From: DATKPC01 sp035524275
GTDB taxonomy: Bacteria > Pseudomonadota > Gammaproteobacteria > Burkholderiales > Burkholderiaceae_F
Direction of reading: 5' to 3'
DNA: 64,000 bases
Assembly: GCA_035524275.1 (NCBI GenBank)
Contig: DATKPC010000043.1
Location: 1 to 64,000, forward strand
The position numbers were made by a program, and so were the translations under genes. Positions 18,679 to 26,739 of the stretch are shown here, piece by piece; position 1 is the first letter of the stretch; each line of letters begins with the position of its first letter. Below the pieces are notes generated by a model. The model had not been told where the DNA came from. It ran no database searches and saw only the letters and a list, made by a program, of their open reading frames with translations.

Positions 18679-19263
18679 TCACGCCAACATCTGCGTGTCG
18701 CCGTCGATCGCGCCGGGCAGGACCGCATTCGCCCGCACGCTCCACGGGCCCAGTTCGACGGCGAGCGTCCTCGTCAGGCCGACGAGGGCCCACTTGCTGA
18801 CGGAATAGGGCGCCCGTAGACCGAAGCCAAGGCGGCCGGCGACCGAGCCGATGTTGACGATGGAACCGCTCCGCTGCCGTTTGAGCCAGGGGATGGTGGC
18901 ACGAGTGACGTTGAAAGTGCCGGTCAGGTTGACGGCGAGCGTCCGGTCCCATTCGGCCGCGTCGATCTCTTCGAGGGCGCCGGTCGGCCCAGCGATGCCC
19001 GCGTTGTTGACCAGCACGTCCAGCCCGCCGAGCGCCTCTGCGGCCTGCGCCACCATCCGGGCACAGCCGTCACGGTCGGCCACGTCGCACGCGAATGCGC
19101 GCATCGCTTCGCCCCGGTCGCGCAGCGGCTGGAGCGCGACATCGTCCACATCGCACACGGCCACGGCGCCGCCCCCTCGCGCAAAAGCACGTGCGATCTC
19201 CAGACCGAGTCCGGAGGCGCCGGCCGTGACCAGCACGCGCTGACGGACTTCGATGTCAGCCAT
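18679..19263 (-). pseudogene. SDR oxidoreductase, C-terminally truncated
   Basis: A 194-aa reading frame with a good SDR core: TAGASGLG, CDVD acidic turn (NAD-type), NNAG, NIGSVAG and Tyr-x3-Lys in YSVSK. It stops at DGDTQMLA, just after the NAVLPGA motif, whereas related enzymes continue for another 60-65 residues that form the substrate loop and the last strand. No continuation was found in the other frames of the following 120 bases. It is probably inactive, though the catalytic residues themselves remain. Its start lies two bases after the stop of the hydroxyacyl-CoA dehydrogenase-like gene. Confidence 0.75.
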
Positions 19264-19265
19264 GT

Positions 19266-20183
19266 TCAGGCTCCGGTGCCAGCGTAGAACGCCTGCACCA
19301 GCTGCATCTTCTGCAGAAGTTGATTCAACTCGTCCGCCGAGCACGCCCGCGGAGGATGCCGCGCCATCGCGTCGAGCACAGCCTCACGCGCCGGCACATC
19401 GAGTTCCAGTCGCGACAGATCGCCCCACCAACCATGGAGCGCGGGTCCGAGCCGTTCCAGCATCGCTCTGCTGCCCGCGGCTCCGCCGCCCAGTCCGGTG
19501 ACCGCGAACGGGCCGGCGCAGGCCCAGCGCAACGCCAGCCCGTGCGTGAGGATCGCGTCGATGTCCGGCACCTCCAGCGTGCCATCGATCGCCAGTGCGA
19601 ACGCTTCGCGCAGCAACGCGGCCTGCAACCGGTTCGCGGCGTGCCCGACGCGCTCGTGCTTCGGCACGATCACCTTCTTGCCGAGTGATTCATAGAATGC
19701 GACGGCGCGCGACAAGTCCGTGGCGGACGTCCGCTGGCCCGGCACGATCTCCAGCAGCGGAATCAGGTGCGGAGGGTTCAGCGGATGCGCCACCAGCACA
19801 CGGTGCGGGTGGGCACGCGCCATGGCTTGCAAATCCGAAGGCCGATGACCCGAGGTGCTGGACGCGATCAGCGCCGAAGGTTCCAGGGCGTCGTCGATGG
19901 CCTCGATCAACGCTTGCTTCAGGCGCGCGGCCTCGGGGCCGTTCTCCTGCACGAGCTCGACACCGCGCACGCCGTCCTGCAGGTCCTGCGCGACGTGCAG
20001 CCGGTCTCGCCACGGCGGCGTTTCGCCGAGCGTGCGTCTCAGGAAGGCTTCCAGTGCTCCGCCGGCCTCGGGCGACGGGTCGTAGCAGCGCACCTGCAAT
20101 CCGGCGCCGAGGAACTGCGCCACCCAGCTGGCGCCGATGACGCCGAGCCCGATCACCGCAACATGACGGACGTTCATTGGCAT
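19266..20183 (-). CDS. 3-hydroxyacyl-CoA / carnitine 3-dehydrogenase-like enzyme
   Basis: A 305-aa protein with an N-terminal NAD domain (VAVIGLGVIGASW, acidic CYDPSP), the SSTSG segment, the AHPLNPPHLIPLLEIV motif and a C-terminal helical domain with NRLQAALLREAF. This combination is typical of carnitine 3-dehydrogenase, lambda-crystallin and gulonate dehydrogenase relatives. Carnitine dehydrogenases pair with BKACE enzymes that cleave the 3-keto product, and a BKACE gene lies upstream on the same strand. The start is MPMNVR at 20183 or MNVR at 20177; neither has a strong ribosome-binding site. The substrate here is not proven. Confidence 0.85.
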   Translation of the reverse strand: MPMNVRHVAVIGLGVIGASWVAQFLGAGLQVRCYDPSPEAGGALEAFLRRTLGETPPWRDRLHVAQDLQDGVRGVELVQENGPEAARLKQALIEAIDDALEPSALIASSTSGHRPSDLQAMARAHPHRVLVAHPLNPPHLIPLLEIVPGQRTSATDLSRAVAFYESLGKKVIVPKHERVGHAANRLQAALLREAFALAIDGTLEVPDIDAILTHGLALRWACAGPFAVTGLGGGAAGSRAMLERLGPALHGWWGDLSRLELDVPAREAVLDAMARHPPRACSADELNQLLQKMQLVQAFYAGTGA

Positions 20184-20583
20184 GAGAAGTTCGCCGCGCG
20201 GCCGCCCGAGCCATCCCCCATCCCGCGCACCAGCAACAACCCCGCGAGGTCGGCGGCAGCGAGCGACGGGTCGTAGCGCGCAATGTCCTTCGACGGGAAC
20301 CGCGGATCGCTGCGGCCGTGGTTGAGCATCAGCTTGCCGCCTCGGGCCTTGAAGCCCGACAGATCCATCGACGTCGCATTCGCCAGCCGGCCGAATTCCC
20401 GGAACCCGGCAGGATCGGCGTCGGCGACGGAGTGACCCGGATGCCATCGAGCGTCCAAAGGCTCCACGCCGGGCTGCCGACGCCCGCGTCGCAGATGTCG
20501 TCGCTGTACAGCGCCGAACCCGAGGAGGTCTTGCCGCCAGCCGTCATCGTGGCGAGCGCCGCGACGTCGATTCGATGATTCAT
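20174..20583 (-). pseudogene. tannase/feruloyl esterase family remnant, frameshifted
   Basis: Two frames of the minus strand hold the tail of a tannase-family esterase. The first part (20583 to about 20450) contains SGSALYSD ... VGSPAWSLWTLDG; the second (about 20450 to 20174) contains NATSMDLSGFKARGGKLML and NHGRSDPRF, the conserved catalytic Asp/His region of the family. The shift between frames lies near 20440-20460. Only about 130 residues remain of a protein that is normally 500 aa or more. It is wedged between two intact genes and overlaps the start of the dehydrogenase gene. It looks like a deletion scar. Confidence 0.65.
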
Positions 20584-21458
20584 GGCGTCAGTCGCAGGAT
20601 GGAGCGCGCCTGCGCGGGGGTGGCGATCGTCGTGCCCAGGTCCTCGACCATGCGACGTACCTTGTGCACTTGCTGGGCGTTGCTGCGCGCGAACTCGCCC
20701 TTCGAGATGAATGCGTTGTCTTCCATGCCCACGCGAACGTGGCCGCCGAGCAGCGCCGACTGCATCGCCATCGGAAACTGGTTGCGGCCGATGCCGAAGC
20801 CCTGCCACTGCGCCAACGGCGGCAGCAGGTCGCGCATGTAGCTCATCGTCCGCGTGTCCGCCGGCATCGTGAAGTTCAGGCCCATGACGAACGAGAACAT
20901 GCCGGGCCCATCTAGTGCGCCCTTGGCCATCAGGTGCTTGGCCAACACCGCGTCGCCGGAGTCGAAGAGTTCGATCTCGGGCTTCACGCCGGCCTCGCGG
21001 ATCAACGTCGCCATGCGCGTGAGGACCGGCTCGGTACTGATCACGATGCCGCCGAAGACCTGCGCCGTCACGAGGTCGAGCGTGCAGATTTCGGGCTTGA
21101 GCTTAAGCACGTGCTCGACGCGCTTCTCGGCCGTCCAGATGTGCGTTCCCGGCCCAGCCTCGCCGGGCAGCATCGGGTCCTTGGGATAGAAGCCCGATCC
21201 CAAGCCGGTCGTGAGGTTGAGGATCACGTCCGGGTTCTGCGCGCGGATCAGACCGACCGCCTCCTCGTACAAGGCGAGATCGCCGGAGAACTCGGCAGTC
21301 CGAGGATCGCGCACGTGCACGTGCAGCACGGCCGCACCGGCTTCGGCCGCCTCGAGGCCCGACAACGCGATCTGCCGGGGCGTGATCGGCTGCGCCGGGT
21401 TCTTCGACAGCGGCCCCGCGCCTGTGAGGGCGCAGGTCACGATGATGATGTCCTGCAT
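20580..21458 (-). CDS. beta-keto acid cleavage enzyme (BKACE, DUF849)
   Basis: A 292-aa TIM-barrel enzyme of the BKACE family. Visible motifs are the N-terminal IIIVTCALTGAG, LHVHVRDP with the zinc-binding His pair, NLTTG, and GGHVRVGMEDN containing the conserved Glu. These enzymes condense a beta-keto acid with acetyl-CoA, giving acetoacetate and a new CoA ester; dehydrocarnitine is one known substrate. The start MQDIII at 21458 matches the family N-terminus. With the carnitine-dehydrogenase-like gene downstream it could form a two-step oxidation/cleavage module. Confidence 0.92.
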   Translation of the reverse strand: MQDIIIVTCALTGAGPLSKNPAQPITPRQIALSGLEAAEAGAAVLHVHVRDPRTAEFSGDLALYEEAVGLIRAQNPDVILNLTTGLGSGFYPKDPMLPGEAGPGTHIWTAEKRVEHVLKLKPEICTLDLVTAQVFGGIVISTEPVLTRMATLIREAGVKPEIELFDSGDAVLAKHLMAKGALDGPGMFSFVMGLNFTMPADTRTMSYMRDLLPPLAQWQGFGIGRNQFPMAMQSALLGGHVRVGMEDNAFISKGEFARSNAQQVHKVRRMVEDLGTTIATPAQARSILRLTP

Positions 21459-21466
21459 GCGGACTC

Positions 21467-22299
21467 TCAGAAGATGTGCCGGAGGCCGCCGATCGCCGAG
21501 CGCACGTTGCTCCCCGGCGCATAGGTACCGATCGAAACGCCGAGCGCAGCCGCCGAGGCATCGTTGTTGTCCATCCGGCCGACCGCCGCATACCGCGCGG
21601 CGCGATTGCTCAGGGCGTCGTCGTGGCCGAGGTGGACGGTCGTCGCTTCGGCAAGGCTCGCGGTCCGGTCCTTGGCGTTGCCGACCAGCACCCGCACGTT
21701 GCGGCGTCCGTCGAACCGGAGGTAGGCGCCGATGGGCCAGTTGAACCCGTCGACGGCACCGGCGCCCGTCAGGCCGTTCTTGCCGGAGTTCAGGCCGACT
21801 CGCACACGTCCCCACGCGAGATGACCGGACGCGGCGAGCATATACATCAGCAGCACGCCGAGGCCCTGGCGCGGGGCAGGCAACAGCGTGATCCTATCGG
21901 CGTGGCCATAGCGGTAGACGAGCGAATTGCCGGCGTGCAGGTTGAAGCTCTAGAGGGTCGCGATGCCGCCCCGTCACCCGGCACCGAACGAATCGTTCGT
22001 AGGGCCCGCCGAGATCGCCCACATCGGGGGTACTGGCCGCCGAGCGAAAGGTCGTCCGTCGCGTCGCTGCCGTGCGTCACGGTGGCCAGTCGGCCCCACG
22101 TAAAGGAACCCGACGCTAAGCCGGGTAGGCTGCTGACACCGGTGCCGTTGTCGACTCCGATCCCCGATTCGAGAATGAAACCCGCCTTCAGCCCGCCGCT
22201 GAGACCCTCGATGCCGGAGACCTGCGCGTGGCTATGCGCAGGGGCGAGGCCCGGCATGGCGACCAGCCGCATGAGCGCAGCCCGAGAGTCCTTCTTCAA
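21467..22299 (-). pseudogene. Gram-negative porin (Burkholderiales type), broken
   Basis: The N-terminal part runs from a TTG at 22299 (KKDSRAALMRLVAMPGL signal peptide, then GGLKAGFILESG and TWGRLATVTHG). The C-terminal part lies in another frame (21883-21467) and has HLGHDDALSNRAARYAAVGR and the terminal strand ending in GLRHIF with the outer-membrane final Phe. Between them the frame changes and a TAG lies near 21952-21954. The total of about 833 bases is shorter than the usual 1.05-1.15 kb. It would have been a trimeric outer-membrane channel supplying the catabolic block. Confidence 0.8.
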
Positions 22300-22677
22300 C
22301 TGTCGTGCCCTCGTTGTTGAAAGTGATTTGACGGTTTGACGGTCGACTGCCGTCGCGCCTCGGTCATGTATGAACCCGACGCGCGCCACGCCGCCGCCGC
22401 GTCCTGATGGGCAACCCTGGCGACCGATCGTATGGACGCACCTGCCGTCGCCATGTCGAGAAGGTGCGCGCCTGTCGAATTCGTGCGGCTGCGGCCCGAG
22501 CGAGGCGTCCCGCGGGCGTCTGCGCCTCACCCACTTGCACGCTACTGCCACACTTGTGTCTTTCGGCAGGACTCGCGGGTTTTCACGCAAGTGCCTACGG
22601 CTCCCGTTGCGCCTGCGGACGATGGACCGGCGGAGAATCGGTGTGCCATCGCGAGATGGCGACTTCGGGATATCGAC
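22300..22677. promoter_or_regulatory. Divergent intergenic region with tandem TTTGACGG repeat
   Basis: No gene is supported in these 378 bases between the broken porin (leftward) and the AraC gene (rightward). The clearest structure is a head-to-tail 8-mer, TTTGACGG at 22326-22333 and again at 22334-22341, 27-42 bases upstream of the porin start. AraC-family proteins usually bind direct repeats, so this may be the site of the adjacent regulator. The rightward AraC frame is open through part of the region but the upstream codons do not look conserved. Confidence 0.35.
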
Positions 22678-23646
22678 ATGGGCAGGGTTGTGGATCCAGG
22701 CGACGAAATCGACGCCGACCGCTGGGCGGCCATCTCGGCCGCAGCGATCGCCGATCCTTGCGATGCGTTGCCGGAGCAGGTCCGAAGCAGCAGCAAGGGG
22801 CGCCCCTGGCGCGGCCTGGCCGTGTGGCATCAGGTCGGGCCGCCCGGCGATCTCTACATCCCGCGCGTGAACACGCACACGATCCTCGTGCGACGTGTCA
22901 GCTCCACCGTTCTGGTCCAGCGGCAGGGCGCAACGATCCGGCGTCGGCACTGGCAGCCGGGCGAGGCGATCATCGTTCCGAGCGGGGTTCCCACGTTCTG
23001 GCGCAGCGAATCGGCGCGGGACAACATCCACATCGACCTCGACCCCTCATGGCTCCAGCGCGTTGCGGGCGGCGACGAGGCCCGGCTGCCCAGTTGTTTC
23101 GGACAGCCGGACCCGGTGCTCACTGCCCTGGCGTCGGCCTTGATCGCGTCGCTGCACACCGACGCGTCGCTCCAACCCAGCTTCGCCGACGGAATGTCGC
23201 AGAGCCTGGCAGCCCATCTGCTGGCGCGCTATGCGCAAACGAGCCGGCGCGAGCGGTCGACGGCCGCGCTATCTCGGCGGGAACTGGATCGGATCACCGC
23301 ACTGGTGCGGGAAGACCTGTCGCATCGCTGGTCGGTCTCCCAGATGGCGGACGCGGTCGACCTGAGCTGCTTCCACTTCTGTCGCAGCTTCAAGGCGGCG
23401 AGCGGACAGAGCCCTCACGCTTATGTGACCCGTTTGCGCATGGAGGAGGCGCTGCGCCAGGTGCGTGCGAGCTCGCGCCCCTTCCTCGACATCGCGCTGG
23501 ACACCGGCTATTCGACAGCGACCCATTTCTCGCAGACCTTCAGGCGCCACTGGGGCATCACCCCTCGGGAGGCCAGGCGCGCCCATCGATTGGCCGCGCT
23601 TCCGCTGAAGCAAGAAGAGAACAGTCGCGCAAGAACGCAATCGTGA
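22678..23646 (+). CDS. AraC family transcriptional regulator
   Basis: A 322-aa regulator. The last 110 residues contain both AraC helix-turn-helix units (WSVSQMADAVDLSCFHFCRS and FLDIALDTGYSTATHFSQTF) and the FRRHWGITPREAR end. The N-terminal region (HTILVRR ... GEAIIVPSGVPTFWR) is a cupin-like sensor domain. ATG at 22678 is preferred because the frame upstream, open from 22432, has no recognisable domain. It is divergent from the broken porin and may have controlled it together with the BKACE genes. Confidence 0.88.
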   Translation: MGRVVDPGDEIDADRWAAISAAAIADPCDALPEQVRSSSKGRPWRGLAVWHQVGPPGDLYIPRVNTHTILVRRVSSTVLVQRQGATIRRRHWQPGEAIIVPSGVPTFWRSESARDNIHIDLDPSWLQRVAGGDEARLPSCFGQPDPVLTALASALIASLHTDASLQPSFADGMSQSLAAHLLARYAQTSRRERSTAALSRRELDRITALVREDLSHRWSVSQMADAVDLSCFHFCRSFKAASGQSPHAYVTRLRMEEALRQVRASSRPFLDIALDTGYSTATHFSQTFRRHWGITPREARRAHRLAALPLKQEENSRARTQS

Positions 23647-23775
23647 GCAGGGGTGCGCCCGTCGACACTGGCGCCCAGCGCGATGTGCGGGCAACGACCC
23701 GATCGGTTGGAGCCGCCATCCCCCCACGCCGCTGCTGCCGCGCCGACGCGCCACGAAACCCGTCGACATAGCTTG

Positions 23776-24060
23776 ATGAACCGCCGCGACTTCGCGACAC
23801 GTTGCGCCACGCCGGCGCTGATGGCCACGGCGGGTCTGCTTCCGCGGCGGGTTGCCGCGCAGTCGTTCGACGTCGTGCGCATCCTGGCCGGATTGCCGCC
23901 CGGCGGCGGCAGCGAGAACATCGCGCGGTGTCTCGCCGACCGCCCGCGAGGCACCACGTTGTTGCTCACGGATCTGGGGCCGATCACCTTGAGCCAGTTC
24001 GCCTTCAAGTCATTGCCTTGTCGGCCGGACGACACAGTGCCCGTCTCGACTCAATCCTGA
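23776..24060 (+). pseudogene. Bug/TctC-type substrate-binding protein remnant
   Basis: A 94-aa frame begins with a Tat-like signal (MNRRDFATRC ... PRRVAAQS), continues with VRILAGLPPGGGSENIARCL, the ligand-binding loop of Bug proteins, then jumps to RGTTLLLTDLGPITLSQF and stops soon after. Bug proteins are about 320 aa; here an internal part and the whole C-terminal two thirds are missing. Such proteins deliver carboxylates to tripartite transporters. It lies between the AraC gene and a hydrolase and is another deletion product in this stretch. Confidence 0.75.
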
Positions 24061-24119
24061 ACCGGCGTCGAAGCGCTGCGACGGCCTCGGGACCGCTGCC
24101 GCCTGCCAAGGAGAACGAC

Positions 24120-25052
24120 ATGCCGCTTGCCGCTACGGCGCGTGCCTGGCTTGACCAGATCGAAGCGGCGGGCCTGCCGCCGGCGCATTCGCTGCCGCTG
24201 GCAACGTTCCGCCAGATGGCCCGCAACTTGACGGCGATGGGCGGGGCACCCCGGCCCATCGGCCGTTTCGAGGACCGGCAGTTGCCCGGGCCGGGCGGAC
24301 CGTTGGCCATACGCCTGTACTGGCCTGACGCACCTGCACCACACCGCATGATGGTCTACGCCCATGGCGGCGGTTTCGTGCGCGGCGACCTCGAAACGCA
24401 TGACCCCTTGTGCCGCGAGTTGTGCGCGACCGCTTCCTGCCTGGTCGTGTCCGTCGACTACCGCCTCGCGCCCGAGCATCGCTTTCCGGCGGCCCTGGAG
24501 GACTGCCTGTTCGTCACGCGTTGGGCTTACGCCCATGCCGCCGCCCTGGGCGGCGACGCGCGCAGTCTCGTGGTCGCGGGCGACAGCGCCGGCGGAAATC
24601 TGGCCGCGATGGTGTGCCTGCGAGCTCGCGAAGCGCGCAACCCACCCATCCAGGGCCACGTGCTCTTCTATCCGGTCACGGCCCACTACGATCCACCCAC
24701 ACCGTCGTACCGTGAATTCGCCGAGGGGTACTTCCTGACTCGCGAGACGATGCGCTGGTTCATCGATCTGTACCTGGGCCCGACCACGTCGCCTTTCGAC
24801 GCATTTCCACTGGCCGCGGCGGACCTGCGCGACCTGCCACCGGCGCTTGTCATGACGGCCGAGTGCGATCCCTTGCGCGACGAAGGTGCGGCCTATGCCG
24901 ACCGCCTGCTCGCCTCGGGCGTGGCCTGCGAGTACCGGTGCATCGACGGCATGGTCCACGGTTTCATGTCGCAGACCGATTTGCACTCGCAGGCGCGCGA
25001 AGCCATGCGCGAAGCTTGCCACTGGATTCGCACACGGCCGTTCGGCCGATGA
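24120..25052 (+). CDS. alpha/beta hydrolase, hormone-sensitive-lipase family
   Basis: A 310-aa esterase with the HSL motifs HGGGF (oxyanion hole) and GDSAGGN (nucleophile Ser), DYRLAPEH between them, Asp in ECDPLRDEG and His in MVHGF. The ATG at 24120 follows AAGGAG at the right distance. It is related in type to the hydrolase at 4579. It is downstream of the Bug remnant and could have shared its operon. The substrate is unknown; short acyl esters are usual for the family. Confidence 0.9.
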   Translation: MPLAATARAWLDQIEAAGLPPAHSLPLATFRQMARNLTAMGGAPRPIGRFEDRQLPGPGGPLAIRLYWPDAPAPHRMMVYAHGGGFVRGDLETHDPLCRELCATASCLVVSVDYRLAPEHRFPAALEDCLFVTRWAYAHAAALGGDARSLVVAGDSAGGNLAAMVCLRAREARNPPIQGHVLFYPVTAHYDPPTPSYREFAEGYFLTRETMRWFIDLYLGPTTSPFDAFPLAAADLRDLPPALVMTAECDPLRDEGAAYADRLLASGVACEYRCIDGMVHGFMSQTDLHSQAREAMREACHWIRTRPFGR

Positions 25053-25169
25053 AGGCCATGCCACTTCACCGTCGTGCGGTCTGCTGTCTGGCGTCTGTGG
25101 CGCACACGCGTCGAGGCAGCGCTCGCTTGCGATGTTGCGGGGCAACCGGGCTGAGTTCAGGAACAGGCA

Positions 25170-25421
25170 TCAGGTCGAGTTCTTTCGCGCCTCCAGGCAC
25201 GCCAGGGCCTCCCTCCGAATCGCAAGCCAGACCTCTTGCGCAAGTGCGGCTTCGGGACTGCCGAGGCCTTCGGGAAGTTTGGTTTCAAGCGGGACTTCCG
25301 CCTTGCGCCTTTCATCGGCGCGGATCAGTTCGCGGACGTACTCGCTTGCGCCGCTATCGCGGCCCTGGGCAATCTGCTGGTCGACGAATTGCTTCATCGG
25401 GTCGGGAAGGGAGATGTTCAT
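25170..25421 (-). CDS. ParD-like ribbon-helix-helix antitoxin, no toxin partner seen
   Basis: An 83-aa protein starting MNISLPDPMKQFVDQQI, followed by SGASEYVRELIRADERR. This is the ParD-type ribbon-helix-helix DNA-binding domain, with an acidic-polar tail that normally wraps the ParE toxin. In known modules parE overlaps or directly follows parD. Here only 117 bases separate its stop from the end of the convergent hydrolase gene and no ParE-like frame is visible on either strand. It is probably an orphan or relic antitoxin that might still autorepress. Confidence 0.8.
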   Translation of the reverse strand: MNISLPDPMKQFVDQQIAQGRDSGASEYVRELIRADERRKAEVPLETKLPEGLGSPEAALAQEVWLAIRREALACLEARKNST

Positions 25422-25610
25422 GCTTTGCCTGCCGGGCCTCAGGCTCAGGGCGGAAGGCGGCGACGGCGAGATATGGCATATTTGCCATCATGGCGCGTCC
25501 TCGCGGAGGAGAGGCCAGGGTGCCAGCGATGGCCCGGCCCGTTTTTTCTTGATCCGGCGACATGCCTGCGCAGCGGTAGCGGCACGTCGCGGCGCCGGGA
25601 GGCTCGCGGA

Positions 25611-26528
25611 ATGAAGATTGCCGTGATGGGTGCCGGCGCGGTGGGCTGCTACTACGGTGCGCTGCTCGCGCGCGCCGGCCACGACGTCGTCCTTGTCGGG
25701 CGTCGGCCGCTCGTCGACGCTGTCCGCGACCATGGCCTGCATCTGGAGTCCGCGGCGTTCCAGGGCTTCGTAGCGCTGCGTGCGAGCGCGGATGCCTCGG
25801 CCGTCGCGGGGGCCGGAATCGTGCTTTTTTGCGTCAAGTCGACCGATACCGAGTCGGCCGGCCACGCGATCTCGCCGCACCTGGGCCCCGGTGTCCGGGT
25901 GCTGAGCCTGCAGAACGGCGCGGACAACGCGTCGCGGCTGCAGCAGATCCTGGGGCGGAAAGTCGAGCCTGCCGTCGTCTACGTGGCCGCCGAGATGCGT
26001 GGGCCGGGGCGTGTCAAGCACCACGGCCGCGGCGAACTCGTCGTGTCGCCCGGCGCGCTGCAGGACGCGGAATTCCGGCAGTTCATCGAGGCGGGAATCC
26101 CGATCCAGGCGTCGGACAACGTCCCATTGGCGCTGTGGTCGAAGCTGGTGCTCAATTGCGCGTACAACGCGCTGTCGGCGATCGCGCGCGTGCCCTATGG
26201 CCGGTTGGCGGCGGGTGACGGCGTCCTCGACGTCATGCGGACCGTCGTCGACGAATGCATCGCGGTCGCGCGCCTGGACGGCGTGGTCATCCCTGGGACG
26301 ATCTGGGACGACGTCCTGAGGATCGCGCGGACGATGCCGTCGCAGTTTTCATCGACGGCCCAGGACATCATGCGCGGCAAGCGCAGCGAAATCGACCACC
26401 TGAACGGCTACGTCGTTCGCCGTGGCGCCGCTGGCGGCGTCGCGGCGCCGGTCAACGCGGCGCTGTACGCCATCGTCAAGCTGCTCGAATCCGGGGGTAC
26501 GTCGACCGCCGCGCCGACCGCCGGCTGA
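25611..26528 (+). CDS. 2-dehydropantoate 2-reductase family protein
   Basis: A 305-aa protein of the ApbA/PanE family: N-terminal GAGAVGCYYG NADP loop, LFCVKSTDTE, LQNGADN, and the catalytic Lys in WSKLVLNCAYNALSAI. The C-terminal domain keeps SSTAQDIMRGKRSEIDHLNG with the Ser and Glu of the substrate site. Ketopantoate reduction in CoA biosynthesis is the founding function, but many paralogues in catabolic loci act on other 2-keto acids, so I do not use panE. GGGAGG lies upstream of the ATG. Confidence 0.88.
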   Translation: MKIAVMGAGAVGCYYGALLARAGHDVVLVGRRPLVDAVRDHGLHLESAAFQGFVALRASADASAVAGAGIVLFCVKSTDTESAGHAISPHLGPGVRVLSLQNGADNASRLQQILGRKVEPAVVYVAAEMRGPGRVKHHGRGELVVSPGALQDAEFRQFIEAGIPIQASDNVPLALWSKLVLNCAYNALSAIARVPYGRLAAGDGVLDVMRTVVDECIAVARLDGVVIPGTIWDDVLRIARTMPSQFSSTAQDIMRGKRSEIDHLNGYVVRRGAAGGVAAPVNAALYAIVKLLESGGTSTAAPTAG

Positions 26529-26568
26529 CTCCCGCCCGCCGTTGCGAGGGCCTGCCGCAGCGCCATAG

Positions 26569-26695
26569 CCGGGAATTCCCGGAATGCCGGGAATTGGGCG
26601 GTCATTACCCCCCAGAACGACGGTCGCCCGGTACTTCAAACGGGGCGCGCCGTGCCGATTCATCGTTCATGGTGAATTGCATCGTTCCCGGAATT
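26569..26695. repeat. Cluster of CCGGGAATT elements upstream of the GGDEF-EAL gene
   Basis: The 211 bases between 26528 and 26740 hold no gene but contain a perfect 14-base palindrome CCGGGAATTCCCGG at 26569-26582, a second CCGGGAATT at 26587-26595 (18 bases from the first), and TTCCCGGAATT at 26685-26695. Palindromes repeated in phase upstream of a start codon suggest a regulator site. No regulator can be named from the sequence. Confidence 0.4.
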
Positions 26696-26739
26696 GTCGC
26701 GACCGCGGGCCGGCCGCCGGCGCCGCGCGGAGGCCCGCG

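Noticed and set aside
18554..18952. A continuation of the truncated SDR in another frame
   Set aside because: The alternative frame gives no sequence resembling the missing SDR C-terminus, so truncation, not a simple frameshift, is preferred.
25053..25169. A ParE toxin gene after the antitoxin
   Set aside because: The space is too short for a typical ParE and no frame shows its motifs.
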